A stretch of DNA of 64,000 nt. It comes from JAXGPX01 sp040766745. GTDB taxonomy: Bacteria; Bacillota; Sulfobacillia; Fermentithermobacillales; Fermentithermobacillaceae. The notes below the pieces were generated by a model. The model was not told the origin of the DNA. It was given only the letters and a program-made list of their open reading frames with translations, and made no database searches. The stretch is from NCBI GenBank assembly GCA_040766745.1, contig JAXGPX010000003.1, forward strand, positions 62,001 through 126,000, given 5' to 3'. The translations under genes and the position numbers were made by a program. Below are positions 54,548-62,791 of this stretch, in pieces; the first letter of the stretch is position 1; each line of letters opens with the position of its first letter.

Positions 54548-55576
54548 TCACTTCACCAGTTTCACTGCCTGTATAGTGAATTGGCTGGATGATCCCGTAA
54601 TCTCAGAAGGGCTCACCTCTTGTAAAAACCACCCTGTCATTATCTTTGTATCCTTGTTGTAATCCTCTATGAAAAACTTGGCGAAACCGCTGATCGTGAC
54701 GTACCCCTTTCCGCTTTGCTGGTAGAAGCCGCCTACTATGGGGATGACGACAATCCTGGAACACATAGGATCGATATGCATCTCAACAGTTTCATTTACA
54801 GATGTAATAAAGCAGTTGTGAGTACAGGCGCCGATCCTGCCTAGAATCGCATCGTTTATCTGGCCTGTACTTACTCCGGGATAGGTTTCTACCACCTGGC
54901 CCACAGTTAGGGTTCCGTCAAAACCCCATCTGAGGTATTCTCCGAACATGTTGCTCGGCTTGTAATCAAGAAACCCATAGTTGCCGCTGGCTCCGTCACC
55001 GGGAGCCAGGGTCATATCGTACTTTGTGTACCACTGGTACTCGCCCCAGAAGAAAGCTATAGGCAGAAGCCACCCTTTTTGCCTGGCGGCCTGGCCAATC
55101 ATGACTGAACTCTGTGCCCTTACAGGGCACGAGGAAATTTTGAAAGGTGTTGCCGAGATAAACACCCTTGCCTCAAGGCTCAGTTCAACCTCAACCAGCT
55201 CCAGTTCTGCAGGAAAAGATACTAGCAGTCCCCCTGGCTGGCCTTTGTACAAAATCGACGCCGTATAGCCAGAGGTGCCTGCAATGTCAAACCCATGAAG
55301 GCCTGCGTACCTGATTACCGTCTTAAACGCTGCTTGTTTCTTCTTGTTTGCATTACCGGGGGCCTTGATAAGCTCTTTGGCACCGGCCAGGGCTGAAGCA
55401 TCTGCAACGTCCTGCAATTTGGCATGGGTAAAGTGCAAATAGCCTCCATCAATGACCAGGGCCGAAAAACCTATAATAACCGCCATAGTTGCTGCTGTCA
55501 GCACAAGGGCATAGCCTTTTTCGCCCCGTGCTAGCCTACTGATATTCAGTTTGCTATTCCTCGCAGCCCACAACAC
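54548..55576 (-). CDS. TadG-like pilus-associated protein
   Basis: The 342-residue protein has an N-terminal Tad-domain helix (ARGEKGYALVLTAATMAVIIGFSALVIDGGYLH, about 18-50) followed by KLQDVADASALAGAKELI, typical of TadG. The extracellular part contains several aromatic-rich segments and no recognised adhesion domain. It is membrane-anchored and may act as a minor pseudopilin or adhesin. It is shorter than the TadG proteins that carry a von Willebrand domain. Confidence 0.82.
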   Translation of the reverse strand: MLWAARNSKLNISRLARGEKGYALVLTAATMAVIIGFSALVIDGGYLHFTHAKLQDVADASALAGAKELIKAPGNANKKKQAAFKTVIRYAGLHGFDIAGTSGYTASILYKGQPGGLLVSFPAELELVEVELSLEARVFISATPFKISSCPVRAQSSVMIGQAARQKGWLLPIAFFWGEYQWYTKYDMTLAPGDGASGNYGFLDYKPSNMFGEYLRWGFDGTLTVGQVVETYPGVSTGQINDAILGRIGACTHNCFITSVNETVEMHIDPMCSRIVVIPIVGGFYQQSGKGYVTISGFAKFFIEDYNKDTKIMTGWFLQEVSPSEITGSSSQFTIQAVKLVK

Positions 55577-55599
55577 AATTAGTTACCCCTCCTAAGAAA

Positions 55600-56031
55600 C
55601 TACTCGGTACGCATGGCCATGGCTACTTTGAGATAAAACGGATTTCCCAGTATTGTGCCTATGACAGGAGTCTTAATCTCAAGGGGATAAGCGACAGTGA
55701 CCTCAACCCATACCTCTGTCCCGTCTGCATTCTTCTGTCTGGACAGTTCCACTGCTGCATCACCAGGGTTCACTGTAGTTAGGCGGCTTTGAATCCATGG
55801 AATCAGATAATCTGTTTTCCACGATTGCAGCCGGGCGTCAGGCACATCGTTTTCGTTACACCGGATAGAAGCATACCTGGCACCGTCCCTGGCAGCTGTC
55901 TGAAGTTCAATGTAGCCTGTAAAAATACGGCCACCCTCCAATATTGCCATAAACAGCAGTATCAATATTGGAAGAACAATGGCCAGTTCGACGACGGCCT
56001 GGCCTTTCTGATTCCTCATGAGTCTCTTCAT
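55600..56031 (-). CDS. tadE: TadE-family pseudopilin
   Basis: The 143-residue protein has a TadE domain: a positively charged start, then NQKGQAVVELAIVLPILILLFMAILEGGRIF, a prepilin-like cleavage and hydrophobic helix, and a short outer domain with AARDGARYAS. It is processed by the prepilin peptidase encoded just upstream (12 bp). Confidence 0.9.
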   Translation of the reverse strand: MKRLMRNQKGQAVVELAIVLPILILLFMAILEGGRIFTGYIELQTAARDGARYASIRCNENDVPDARLQSWKTDYLIPWIQSRLTTVNPGDAAVELSRQKNADGTEVWVEVTVAYPLEIKTPVIGTILGNPFYLKVAMAMRTE

Positions 56032-56043
56032 GCTGCCACCTCA

Positions 56044-56478
56044 CTAAAGACCTGAGCTCATCATGTAGGCAGTTATGGTACCGAAAAACATGGCCACACC
56101 ATACGGAATGGTAGATTTCTTATTTGAAAAAATGCTGGCATGTGGCCTGCTTACTAGTGCAAGTATCCCTCCGGCAACAGCACCGAACAGAAAAGCTTGC
56201 AGAACAAACTCACTTCCATTTATGGCTCCTATGGCCGCAAGCATTTTTACATCACCTGCACCCATCCCGCCAAGGGCAAACGGTATTATCAGCAGCAAAA
56301 CCCCTACAAGAATCCCGAAGCACGCACTGCAGAGACCCTTTAAGCCAGAACACACAGTATTGATCGCCAACCCCACAAGCATGCAAGAAAACGTAATCTT
56401 GTTTGGAATACGCCCAGTTCGCACGTCACACAATGCACACAATCCTGTCCCTGCCAGTGTTGCCATTGCAAGATGCAT
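56044..56478 (-). CDS. TadV/CpaA prepilin peptidase (A24)
   Basis: The 144-residue membrane protease has the two catalytic aspartates: one in CDVRTGRIPN near residue 19 and one in the GxGD motif GGMGAGDVKML near residue 75. It is a short A24 enzyme without the methylase domain, as in Tad systems, and cuts the Flp, TadE and TadG leaders. It is encoded between flp and tadE. Confidence 0.92.
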   Translation of the reverse strand: MHLAMATLAGTGLCALCDVRTGRIPNKITFSCMLVGLAINTVCSGLKGLCSACFGILVGVLLLIIPFALGGMGAGDVKMLAAIGAINGSEFVLQAFLFGAVAGGILALVSRPHASIFSNKKSTIPYGVAMFFGTITAYMMSSGL

Positions 56479-56584
56479 TTTCCTACCTCCAGTCTCTCTG
56501 ATGACGGCCGCCTGGCAGCGGCCCTCTTAGTTGGCCGGCTTCTGCTCATTGATGCCCCTTAATGCCATGCTCTTATGGCGATAA

Positions 56585-56619
56585 GCCCGGGGGCCTCCCG
56601 TTAGGAAAGGCCCCCGGGC
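56585..56619. terminator. GC-rich hairpin between flp and tadV
   Basis: GCCCGGGGGCC (56585-56595) pairs perfectly with GGCCCCCGGGC (56609-56619). No long T-run follows. It probably partly stops or stabilises transcripts so that pilin mRNA exceeds the downstream assembly mRNA. Confidence 0.6.
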
Positions 56620-56632
56620 ACCGGAAGAGAAG

Positions 56633-56815
56633 TTACGGCGTTGTTGTCGTACTGTTTAGTCCATTTGCTATGTTGGTAAATACTGTCTTTATGGCCTCGC
56701 GAACGGGTTCTATGGCCACAATACAGGCCACAGCGATCAGGGCAATAATTAGGGCGTATTCGACTAACCCCTGTCCTTCCTCTTCTCTGAACAGTCTGTC
56801 AAGAAGTTTCAACAC
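56633..56815 (-). CDS. flp: Flp-type IVb major pilin
   Basis: The 60-residue prepilin has a short leader with a glycine before the cleavage (REEEG/QGLVEYALI), Glu at +5 and a single hydrophobic helix (about 16-45). The Thr/Asn-rich tail STTTTP ends the protein. It forms the Flp pilus fibre. GGAGGAGGTG precedes the start. It is the first gene of the Tad operon and is followed by a hairpin. Confidence 0.93.
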   Translation of the reverse strand: MLKLLDRLFREEEGQGLVEYALIIALIAVACIVAIEPVREAIKTVFTNIANGLNSTTTTP

Positions 56816-57416
56816 CCAGAGTCACCTCCTCCCGGCTGGATAATCCGGGAGTACTAACCCAGCCTTTCTTGTTGGCTCCGCTTGCGGCCGCCGGCAGGAT
56901 TGTCCACCTGAATGGCATTGGACAATCCATGGCCTGATATGCGGCCTACGTTCAATGTAACAGGGCTATCCGGTACTGTGAAAAGCCTCTAGCCGTGCAG
57001 ACATAAAGGAAAGAGCATGGTTCGGGTAATAGTTGTTGTAAGAGGCCGGTTCGCTTTTGGACATAGAAAGGCCACTAGATCACACAGACGCCGCACAAAC
57101 GCCTGGGATTCTGGTGGCGCATTCCCTCCAATTGGGCGAATCTGTTCTTTGGCTGTACGGGCCAAGTTCCGCTATGCTAGTTAGATTCTACTGACTAGTG
57201 TATCGGAACCAAGAGATGTATTGTTTATCTCTCTCATGCAAATTTATTAATAGGGGGGGAAATATGGCGGGATTACACCGAGTAAAGTGCCAGCACCGGT
57301 ATGAAACGTAGGCCGGGAATACGAACCGGTAGGTTAAAGCGAAATACCGGAGAATTGAGCAAATGGGAGACAGAGGGACGTGTTGTCTCAGTGTCTCCCG
57401 AAACGCACAGGATAGA
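56816..57416 (-). promoter_or_regulatory. Long leader/promoter region of the Tad operon
   Basis: No gene is supported in this 600-bp stretch. On the pilin leader side there are two hairpins: GGATTGTCCA (56897-56906) with TGGACAATCC (56919-56928), and TCCCGG (56830-56835) with CCGGGA (56845-56850), the latter just before the ribosome binding site. I searched for the conserved elements of a cyclic-di-GMP riboswitch and did not find them. Confidence 0.45.
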
Positions 57417-58052
57417 TCAAACTTTCTGTCCGCACTCAGGGCAGAACTTCGCCCCAGGGGAAAGAGTTGCGTCACACTTAGAGCACTTGCCAGGTGTCTT
57501 GAGACTTGCGCCACATTCAGGGCAAAACCTGGCATTGGTTGACAGTGGATTACCACACTCGGGACAAGAAGCAACTATGGTTTCTCTCCAGTTTGACGCT
57601 GCCAGTTTCTTATCTTCTGCAGACATGGCAGCATGGGCCCAGACTTCTTCTTGAGATCTCCTTGCCTGGGCAGCCGACATTTCCACTCCCATATCAGGGG
57701 CACAGGACTTGCAGAGCCCGCGTTTTTCGTTCCAGCATTTGGGGCATACCCACGCCAAACAATGGGGGCACTGCATGAACTCTGACTTAAGTTCTCTTAT
57801 GGTCTCCACAAAAGCCAGGTCATGAGCTTTTTCCCAACCTGCGCTCTTTACCCGGTACCCAAGGTACGAAGCTTTTCCAAGCCTTCCAAATAGGTGGCTT
57901 GCAACATCGAGGACTTCTGACGCTGTCCCTATTGCCCATGGCCTAAACTGTGTCCTGAAACCAGATTGACACCTGTCGCAGCAAAACTCAAATTGGAATC
58001 CCTTGTCAGTGCTAAGATCGTTGTAATTCCTTACAAATTCGATCCTCTCCAT
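57417..58052 (-). CDS. Double zinc-ribbon protein of unknown function
   Basis: The 211-residue protein contains CCDRCQSGF, CPHCLAWVCPKC, CKSC, and two C-terminal zinc ribbons (CPECGNPLSTNARFCPECG and CSKCDATLSPGAKFCPECG). The ATG at 58052 follows GGAGGTG by eight bases; an upstream ATG at 58100 is in frame. Nothing shows an enzymatic role; it may bind metal and partner proteins. It is divergent from the exopolysaccharide operon and may share its regulatory region. Confidence 0.75.
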   Translation of the reverse strand: MERIEFVRNYNDLSTDKGFQFEFCCDRCQSGFRTQFRPWAIGTASEVLDVASHLFGRLGKASYLGYRVKSAGWEKAHDLAFVETIRELKSEFMQCPHCLAWVCPKCWNEKRGLCKSCAPDMGVEMSAAQARRSQEEVWAHAAMSAEDKKLAASNWRETIVASCPECGNPLSTNARFCPECGASLKTPGKCSKCDATLSPGAKFCPECGQKV

Positions 58053-58162
58053 TGAGGGGGCACCTCCGCTCATTATTATCAGAATATCTTTAATGCCCAA
58101 AACAATCTTGGGCTGTCACGACAGAGCCTATTCTTATCACTATCACTTTATATTGGAGGAAA

Positions 58163-58213
58163 GGTGATTTTAAATCACCCCAGGGGTGATTTTTGGGCAC
58201 AGGAAAGGTGATT
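58163..58213. promoter_or_regulatory. Array of GGTGATT repeats and palindrome upstream of the EPS operon
   Basis: GGTGATT occurs at 58163, 58185 and 58207, exactly 22 bp apart, so on the same DNA face. The first forms a palindrome GGTGATTT-T-AAATCACC (58163-58179). This looks like a binding array for a transcription factor controlling the zinc-ribbon gene, the EPS operon or both. Confidence 0.5.
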
Positions 58214-58330
58214 CTTGGGCTTTGCTCGGAAGTACTTGCTTTTTGAGGCACGGTGCGGCTAGAGACAAGCACGAACAAGCAAGAATCAACAATACTCTTA
58301 ATAGGATATGAAGACGAGGAGGTACACGTC

Positions 58331-58942
58331 GTGAGCAATTACTCTCCTCTTGATAATCCGTTTAATACCTGCGCCAAACGATGCTTTGATATCGTCTTCT
58401 CTGCCGCCGCTATCGCCTTGACCCTGCCTCTCATGATAGTAATTGCCGTTGTTATTAAACTCACTTCGAAAGGCCCGGTATTGTTTAAACAACAGAGAAT
58501 CGGCAAAGATAACAACCCGTTCATCATGTACAAGTTCCGGACAATGGTTGTCTCAGATGAATCCACTGCCTGTACCCGCTGGACGATTCGAGATGACCCC
58601 AGAGTCACCAAGTTTGGTGCGTTTCTCCGAAAAACCAGTCTGGATGAGATTCCTCAGTTTCTTAATGTTATGCGGGGACAAATGAGCGTTTCAGGCCCGC
58701 GGCCTGAGAGACTCTACTTTGTAAACGAGTTTGCCATGTGTGTGCCGGACTACCTTCTAAGACACAAAGTAAAGCCGGGAATAACAGGCTGGGCCCAGGT
58801 AAACGGGTGGAGGGGCAATACTTCCATAGAAACAAGACTAGAATACGATATTTACTACGTACACAACTGGTCGCTTTGGTTAGACATTAAAATCATCTTG
58901 TTAACAATTACCCAGGGGTTGTGGGGCCCAAACGCATACTAG
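58331..58942 (+). CDS. Undecaprenyl-phosphate sugar phosphotransferase (initiating PGT)
   Basis: The 203-residue protein is a small polyprenyl-phosphate phosphoglycosyltransferase: one reentrant N-terminal helix (RCFDIVFSAAAIALTLPLMIVIAVVIKL), GPVLFKQQRIGK, the MYKFRTM loop, LRKTSLDEIPQF catalytic Asp-Glu, VSGPRPE and KPGITGWAQVNG. It moves a sugar-1-phosphate onto undecaprenyl phosphate to start a polysaccharide. GAGGAGG before the GTG at 58331 sets the start; the frame is open to 58253. Confidence 0.92.
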   Translation: MSNYSPLDNPFNTCAKRCFDIVFSAAAIALTLPLMIVIAVVIKLTSKGPVLFKQQRIGKDNNPFIMYKFRTMVVSDESTACTRWTIRDDPRVTKFGAFLRKTSLDEIPQFLNVMRGQMSVSGPRPERLYFVNEFAMCVPDYLLRHKVKPGITGWAQVNGWRGNTSIETRLEYDIYYVHNWSLWLDIKIILLTITQGLWGPNAY

Positions 58943-59035
58943 GTAGAAGGTGCAAACCCCCGGATTGATTTAACAACCTGGCCGGACTGCCCCAATCTCC
59001 AAAGTACGGACAGACATAGAAAGGCGGTTAGGAGT

Positions 59036-60136
59036 TTGAACTCAAACAGACCGGTTACACATGATAATCAGTCCCTTGGCCCGGGAGCGCTTGTCATATC
59101 CCTAGACCTGGAACTTCACTGGGGAGTAAGAGACATATTCGGCCCCGAAAGCCCCAAAGCTGCGAACATAGCTGCAGCAAGAAAGGTAATTCCGGAACTA
59201 CTTTCGCTTTTCGATGATTTCGGAATATCGGCTACCTGGGCTACAGTTGGCTTTTTGTTTGCGCAAAACCTGTCTGAACTTGAAACCTACAAGCCAAGAG
59301 TCAGGCCTCAGTATTCAGATACCAGCCTAGATCCATACCGGGAGGATACCGGGCTTTCTGAGCCAGATGATCCCTTGCATTTTGCTCCCGGACTGATAGA
59401 GGCAATAAAGCAATACCCGACGCAGGAAATAGGCACGCACACTTTGTCCCACTACTACTGCCTGGCTCAGGGGCAGACAAAGGAAACCTTCGCAGCAGAC
59501 CTAGATTGTGCGCTTGAAATTGCCATGAAGCGTGGAATAAAGATACAGTCCATAGTCTTTCCAAGAAACCAGCACAACCCGGCCTATGATGACATTCTGA
59601 TTAGCCGGGGAATCCTCTCATACCGCGGAAATCAGAAACACCCGGCGTACAACATCCGTGGGTGGCACAAGGCTCCACATAAGCGTCTTTTTCGCCTCTT
59701 GGACTCATACGCGGACCTCAGCGGGCCGTACCTTTCCTCGTGGGATCGTTTGATGACTCCAACAGGACTGTTCAATATCAGTGCAAGCCTCTACTTGCGC
59801 CCATACACGGCCAAACTATCTTTTTGTGAAAACCTTAGGATTAGCAGGGTTAACCAGGCAATGGAAAAAGCTGCACAACAACGGAAAATTCTGCATCTGT
59901 GGTGGCATCCTTGCGATTTTGGCGCATACAGTAAAGAGAACCTGGACGGGCTGGGACAAATCCTTCGTGGGTTCAAGAAATGCTCAGAAGAATATGGAAT
60001 GGCCTCTCTCAATATGGCCGGGGTGGCAAAGACGGCATTAGCTCTGACTAAAAATGATTTCCGGGATACAAAAAGCGAAAATACAGATTCGGGCGGAAAT
60101 GATTATGTCCACTTTGAAAATACAAGATCTGATTAG
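59036..60136 (+). CDS. Polysaccharide deacetylase-family protein
   Basis: The 366-residue protein has the NodB-like features ISLDLELHWG near the start (catalytic Asp pair area), IGTHTLSHYYC (metal-binding His pair), FPRNQHNP, and HLWWHPCDFG at the C-terminal side. It would remove acetyl groups from the polymer or a lipid-linked intermediate, in the cytoplasm since no signal is visible. The start is a TTG (59036) because no ATG or GTG precedes the conserved domain; the ribosome binding site spacing is poor. Its end overlaps the next gene by 32 bp. Confidence 0.8.
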   Translation: MNSNRPVTHDNQSLGPGALVISLDLELHWGVRDIFGPESPKAANIAAARKVIPELLSLFDDFGISATWATVGFLFAQNLSELETYKPRVRPQYSDTSLDPYREDTGLSEPDDPLHFAPGLIEAIKQYPTQEIGTHTLSHYYCLAQGQTKETFAADLDCALEIAMKRGIKIQSIVFPRNQHNPAYDDILISRGILSYRGNQKHPAYNIRGWHKAPHKRLFRLLDSYADLSGPYLSSWDRLMTPTGLFNISASLYLRPYTAKLSFCENLRISRVNQAMEKAAQQRKILHLWWHPCDFGAYSKENLDGLGQILRGFKKCSEEYGMASLNMAGVAKTALALTKNDFRDTKSENTDSGGNDYVHFENTRSD

Positions 60137-61508
60137 AATAGTAAAAAAGCGGCGGATCATGATTGCCTGCGTGGTCTTGATGTCAGCAACCGCAACGGCT
60201 TTGGTTAGTAATTTCGCCCTGACTCCCAAATATGAGGCTACTGCGACGCTCCTGATAGTGCTTCAAAATACCCTAGACCAAATTCGCTACGATGAAGTAA
60301 TGACCAATGAAAGGCTTGTGCCTACCTACAGCCAGATCATAAAAAGCAAACGAATTGCCAGGGATGTAATAAAACAGCTCAAACTTGATATTTCTGAAAC
60401 TGAATTGCTGAAAAGAGTAAGGGCAGCGGGTGTCAAAAACTCTCTTGTAACTGCTATCACAGTGTCAGATCCAGATCCCAAACAAGCAGTAGATATAGCC
60501 AATGCTTTTGCCCAGGCCTTTCAGGAAAACCTTCCACGTCTTATGCGCATTGAAAACGTGGCCATACTGGATAAGGCTGAACCCGAGCCCGGACTTAAGC
60601 CTGTAAGCCCCAAACCGCTATTCTACACAGCAGTAATGTCTCTTATGGCCCTGAATACCGCCATCGCCGTCGCAATACTTCGAGAGACACTCAATAGAAC
60701 TATAGATTCGGAAAGAATGGCTGAAACAGAGATCAAATTGCCTGTGCTTGCCTCAATTCCCATGCTGAAGCCTTATACCTCAGAGCCGAATAGTGCCAAG
60801 AGGCTGTTCAAAAGCATACTCAGGCTGATACTCAGGCGAAACAATCAGAATAAGAATATTATCTGTCTCGATGATGTCCAATCACCTGCGAAAGAAGCAT
60901 TCCGAGCGCTCAGAACCAGCATACGCCTTGGGCATGTCAGTGCCGGGGTTAGTACAATCCTCATCACCAGTTCGTTGCCACATGAAGGAAAAACCACCGT
61001 CAGCGCCAACCTGGGAGTAGTCGTTGCCCAGGAAGGTAAACATGTACTGCTCATCGATTGCGACCTGAGGAAACCTCATCTCCACAAGGCCTTCGATATC
61101 TCCAACGAGTCAGGAATTTCAGAGGTATTGACAGGCCAGGCAGAGATCGATGAGGTCATCCTTCAAACAAGTCAAGATAACCTCTACCTGATTCCCGGCG
61201 GGAAACCTCCAAAGAACCCTGCTGAGGTTTTGGCGAAAAAGGAACTCTCTACTCTTCTGAATGCTCTGAAGCAATTCTATGACCTTATTATAATAGACAC
61301 TGCACCGGTTATACCTGTGGCTGACGGCCAAATCCTTGGACGCTTATGTGACACGGTAATCCTTGTAATGCGATTAGCAGTGACTCCTGTCGAAACCGGC
61401 AAGAAGGCTAAGACTCTCCTTGACCGTGTAGGTGCAAGATTTGCAGGCATCGTCCTTAATGGCGTGAACCTGCCAGACAGCCGCCACTACCGTTACTACC
61501 GATGTTAG
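60105..61508 (+). CDS. Wzz/BY-kinase fusion for exopolysaccharide export control
   Basis: The 467-residue protein has an N-terminal Wzz domain with two helices (about 19-38 and 180-200) and a cytoplasmic bacterial tyrosine kinase domain with Walker A SSLPHEGKTT, Walker A' VLLIDCDLRKP and Walker B LIIIDTAP. The C-terminal tail RHYRYYRC supplies tyrosines for autophosphorylation. Fusion of the two domains is usual for Proteobacteria and less usual in monoderms, where they are often split. It regulates chain length. It is translationally coupled to the deacetylase. Confidence 0.9.
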   Translation: MSTLKIQDLIRIVKKRRIMIACVVLMSATATALVSNFALTPKYEATATLLIVLQNTLDQIRYDEVMTNERLVPTYSQIIKSKRIARDVIKQLKLDISETELLKRVRAAGVKNSLVTAITVSDPDPKQAVDIANAFAQAFQENLPRLMRIENVAILDKAEPEPGLKPVSPKPLFYTAVMSLMALNTAIAVAILRETLNRTIDSERMAETEIKLPVLASIPMLKPYTSEPNSAKRLFKSILRLILRRNNQNKNIICLDDVQSPAKEAFRALRTSIRLGHVSAGVSTILITSSLPHEGKTTVSANLGVVVAQEGKHVLLIDCDLRKPHLHKAFDISNESGISEVLTGQAEIDEVILQTSQDNLYLIPGGKPPKNPAEVLAKKELSTLLNALKQFYDLIIIDTAPVIPVADGQILGRLCDTVILVMRLAVTPVETGKKAKTLLDRVGARFAGIVLNGVNLPDSRHYRYYRC

Positions 61509-62791
61509 GATGGCCTGGAATGATACGCACAAAGACGTATACCCTGAAAACACAGTCTTCATACTCGGGCAGGCTTGACCGTAAATCCGCTTTTCCGCCG
61601 CTGTACAGTAAGATGCTGCGGTTTCTGTTCGCCACAAGTTTCTTGGTGTTCATAGAACCGGCTCCCTACGACCTCCTCTTTGCATTGCTTGTCGCAGCAG
61701 GTGTTATATCCGCTTCGATTACCTTCAGTTCTTGTCAATCGATCCCCCTTGCTATGACTGTGCTCTTCATTAACGGAAATCTGATCTCGCTGCTGTTTAC
61801 AGCACCTTATCTCGATGTATCTTTAAGATTCATATTCATTACTTTCTATCTGGCTCTATCGTGGATTTTCCTGGTAGGGCTGCTTAGCCGTTACGGCTGG
61901 CAATGTACAGTTGCTATTTTTTCAGGATATACCATAGCGGCTGTATTCTCAGCCTGTCTGGGGCTCCTGGCTTACTTCAGGGCATTGCCCTGGCCAAACC
62001 TTTTTCTGAAATCAGGCAGGGTGGCTGCTCTGTTCAAAGACCCTAATGTATATGGCCCGTTCTTGATTCCTCCTGCCCTTCTATGCCTTTCAATGTTTGA
62101 GTCTTCACGGCGCACTGCAATAAGGTTTAGATATGTCCTGATATTCACTATTCTCGCAGCCGGTATACTGGTGAGTTTCTCACGGGCCGCCTGGGGAAAC
62201 CTGGCCTTTTCGGTCTTGATATATTTTCTGTTACCACCTCCTAATTCATCTGCTCGCAGGTTCCAGACACTCGTAATCATAGGGGTTGTCGCATTACCTG
62301 CCCTTTGGTTCCTTGCAACTCAGCCCAACGTATACCAACTGTTTATTGCCCGTCTAGGACTCCAGCAATATGACCAAATGCGATTTGGAACCCAGGCTGA
62401 GTCTTTGAAAAGAGCAATGGAAACACCTCTGGGAATCGGGCCCGGCATGTCAATGCTCACATTTGATTACTCTACCCACAGCCTATACATACGAGTGCTA
62501 ACCGAAAACGGCATCCTGGGGTTTGCATCACTGATGTGTTTGATCGGATTCAGCCTGGTAAGATCGATTTGGCAGGCCCTGCAAGAACATGATTACCGGT
62601 TGTATGCAAGAGTGGTCACATCCTCACTGTTTGGCGTGCTTCTCAATAGTTTTGTCATCGATACCCTTCACTGGCGGCACTTTTGGTTACTGCTTGCTCT
62701 ACCGTGGGTACCCTTGGGAGGACCATCACATGAAGATCACTCAGATAGTAACCCGATCAGACAGCATAGGAGGAGCTCAGATTCACGTTAA
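61502..62791 (+). CDS. O-antigen ligase/polymerase-like membrane protein
   Basis: The 429-residue protein has about ten hydrophobic helices and a Wzy_C/O-antigen ligase-like region: FKDPNVYGPFLIPP, ILVSFSRAAWGNLAF and TYDSTHSLYIRVLTENGILG-type sequence (FDYSTHSLYIRVLTENG). It would polymerise or transfer lipid-linked oligosaccharide outside the membrane. The ATG at 61502 overlaps the BY-kinase stop; ATG 61520 is an alternative with AGGA nearby. It overlaps the GT4 gene by 62 bp. Confidence 0.85.
   Translation: MLGWPGMIRTKTYTLKTQSSYSGRLDRKSAFPPLYSKMLRFLFATSFLVFIEPAPYDLLFALLVAAGVISASITFSSCQSIPLAMTVLFINGNLISLLFTAPYLDVSLRFIFITFYLALSWIFLVGLLSRYGWQCTVAIFSGYTIAAVFSACLGLLAYFRALPWPNLFLKSGRVAALFKDPNVYGPFLIPPALLCLSMFESSRRTAIRFRYVLIFTILAAGILVSFSRAAWGNLAFSVLIYFLLPPPNSSARRFQTLVIIGVVALPALWFLATQPNVYQLFIARLGLQQYDQMRFGTQAESLKRAMETPLGIGPGMSMLTFDYSTHSLYIRVLTENGILGFASLMCLIGFSLVRSIWQALQEHDYRLYARVVTSSLFGVLLNSFVIDTLHWRHFWLLLALPWVPLGGPSHEDHSDSNPIRQHRRSSDSR

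Noticed and set aside
56816..57416. Cyclic-di-GMP riboswitch before flp
   Set aside because: The conserved core sequences of the GEMM classes are not found on either strand; only simple hairpins are seen.
57188..57574. 128-codon minus-strand frame overlapping the zinc-ribbon gene
   Set aside because: It is a shadow frame over a better gene, with no ribosome binding site or domain.
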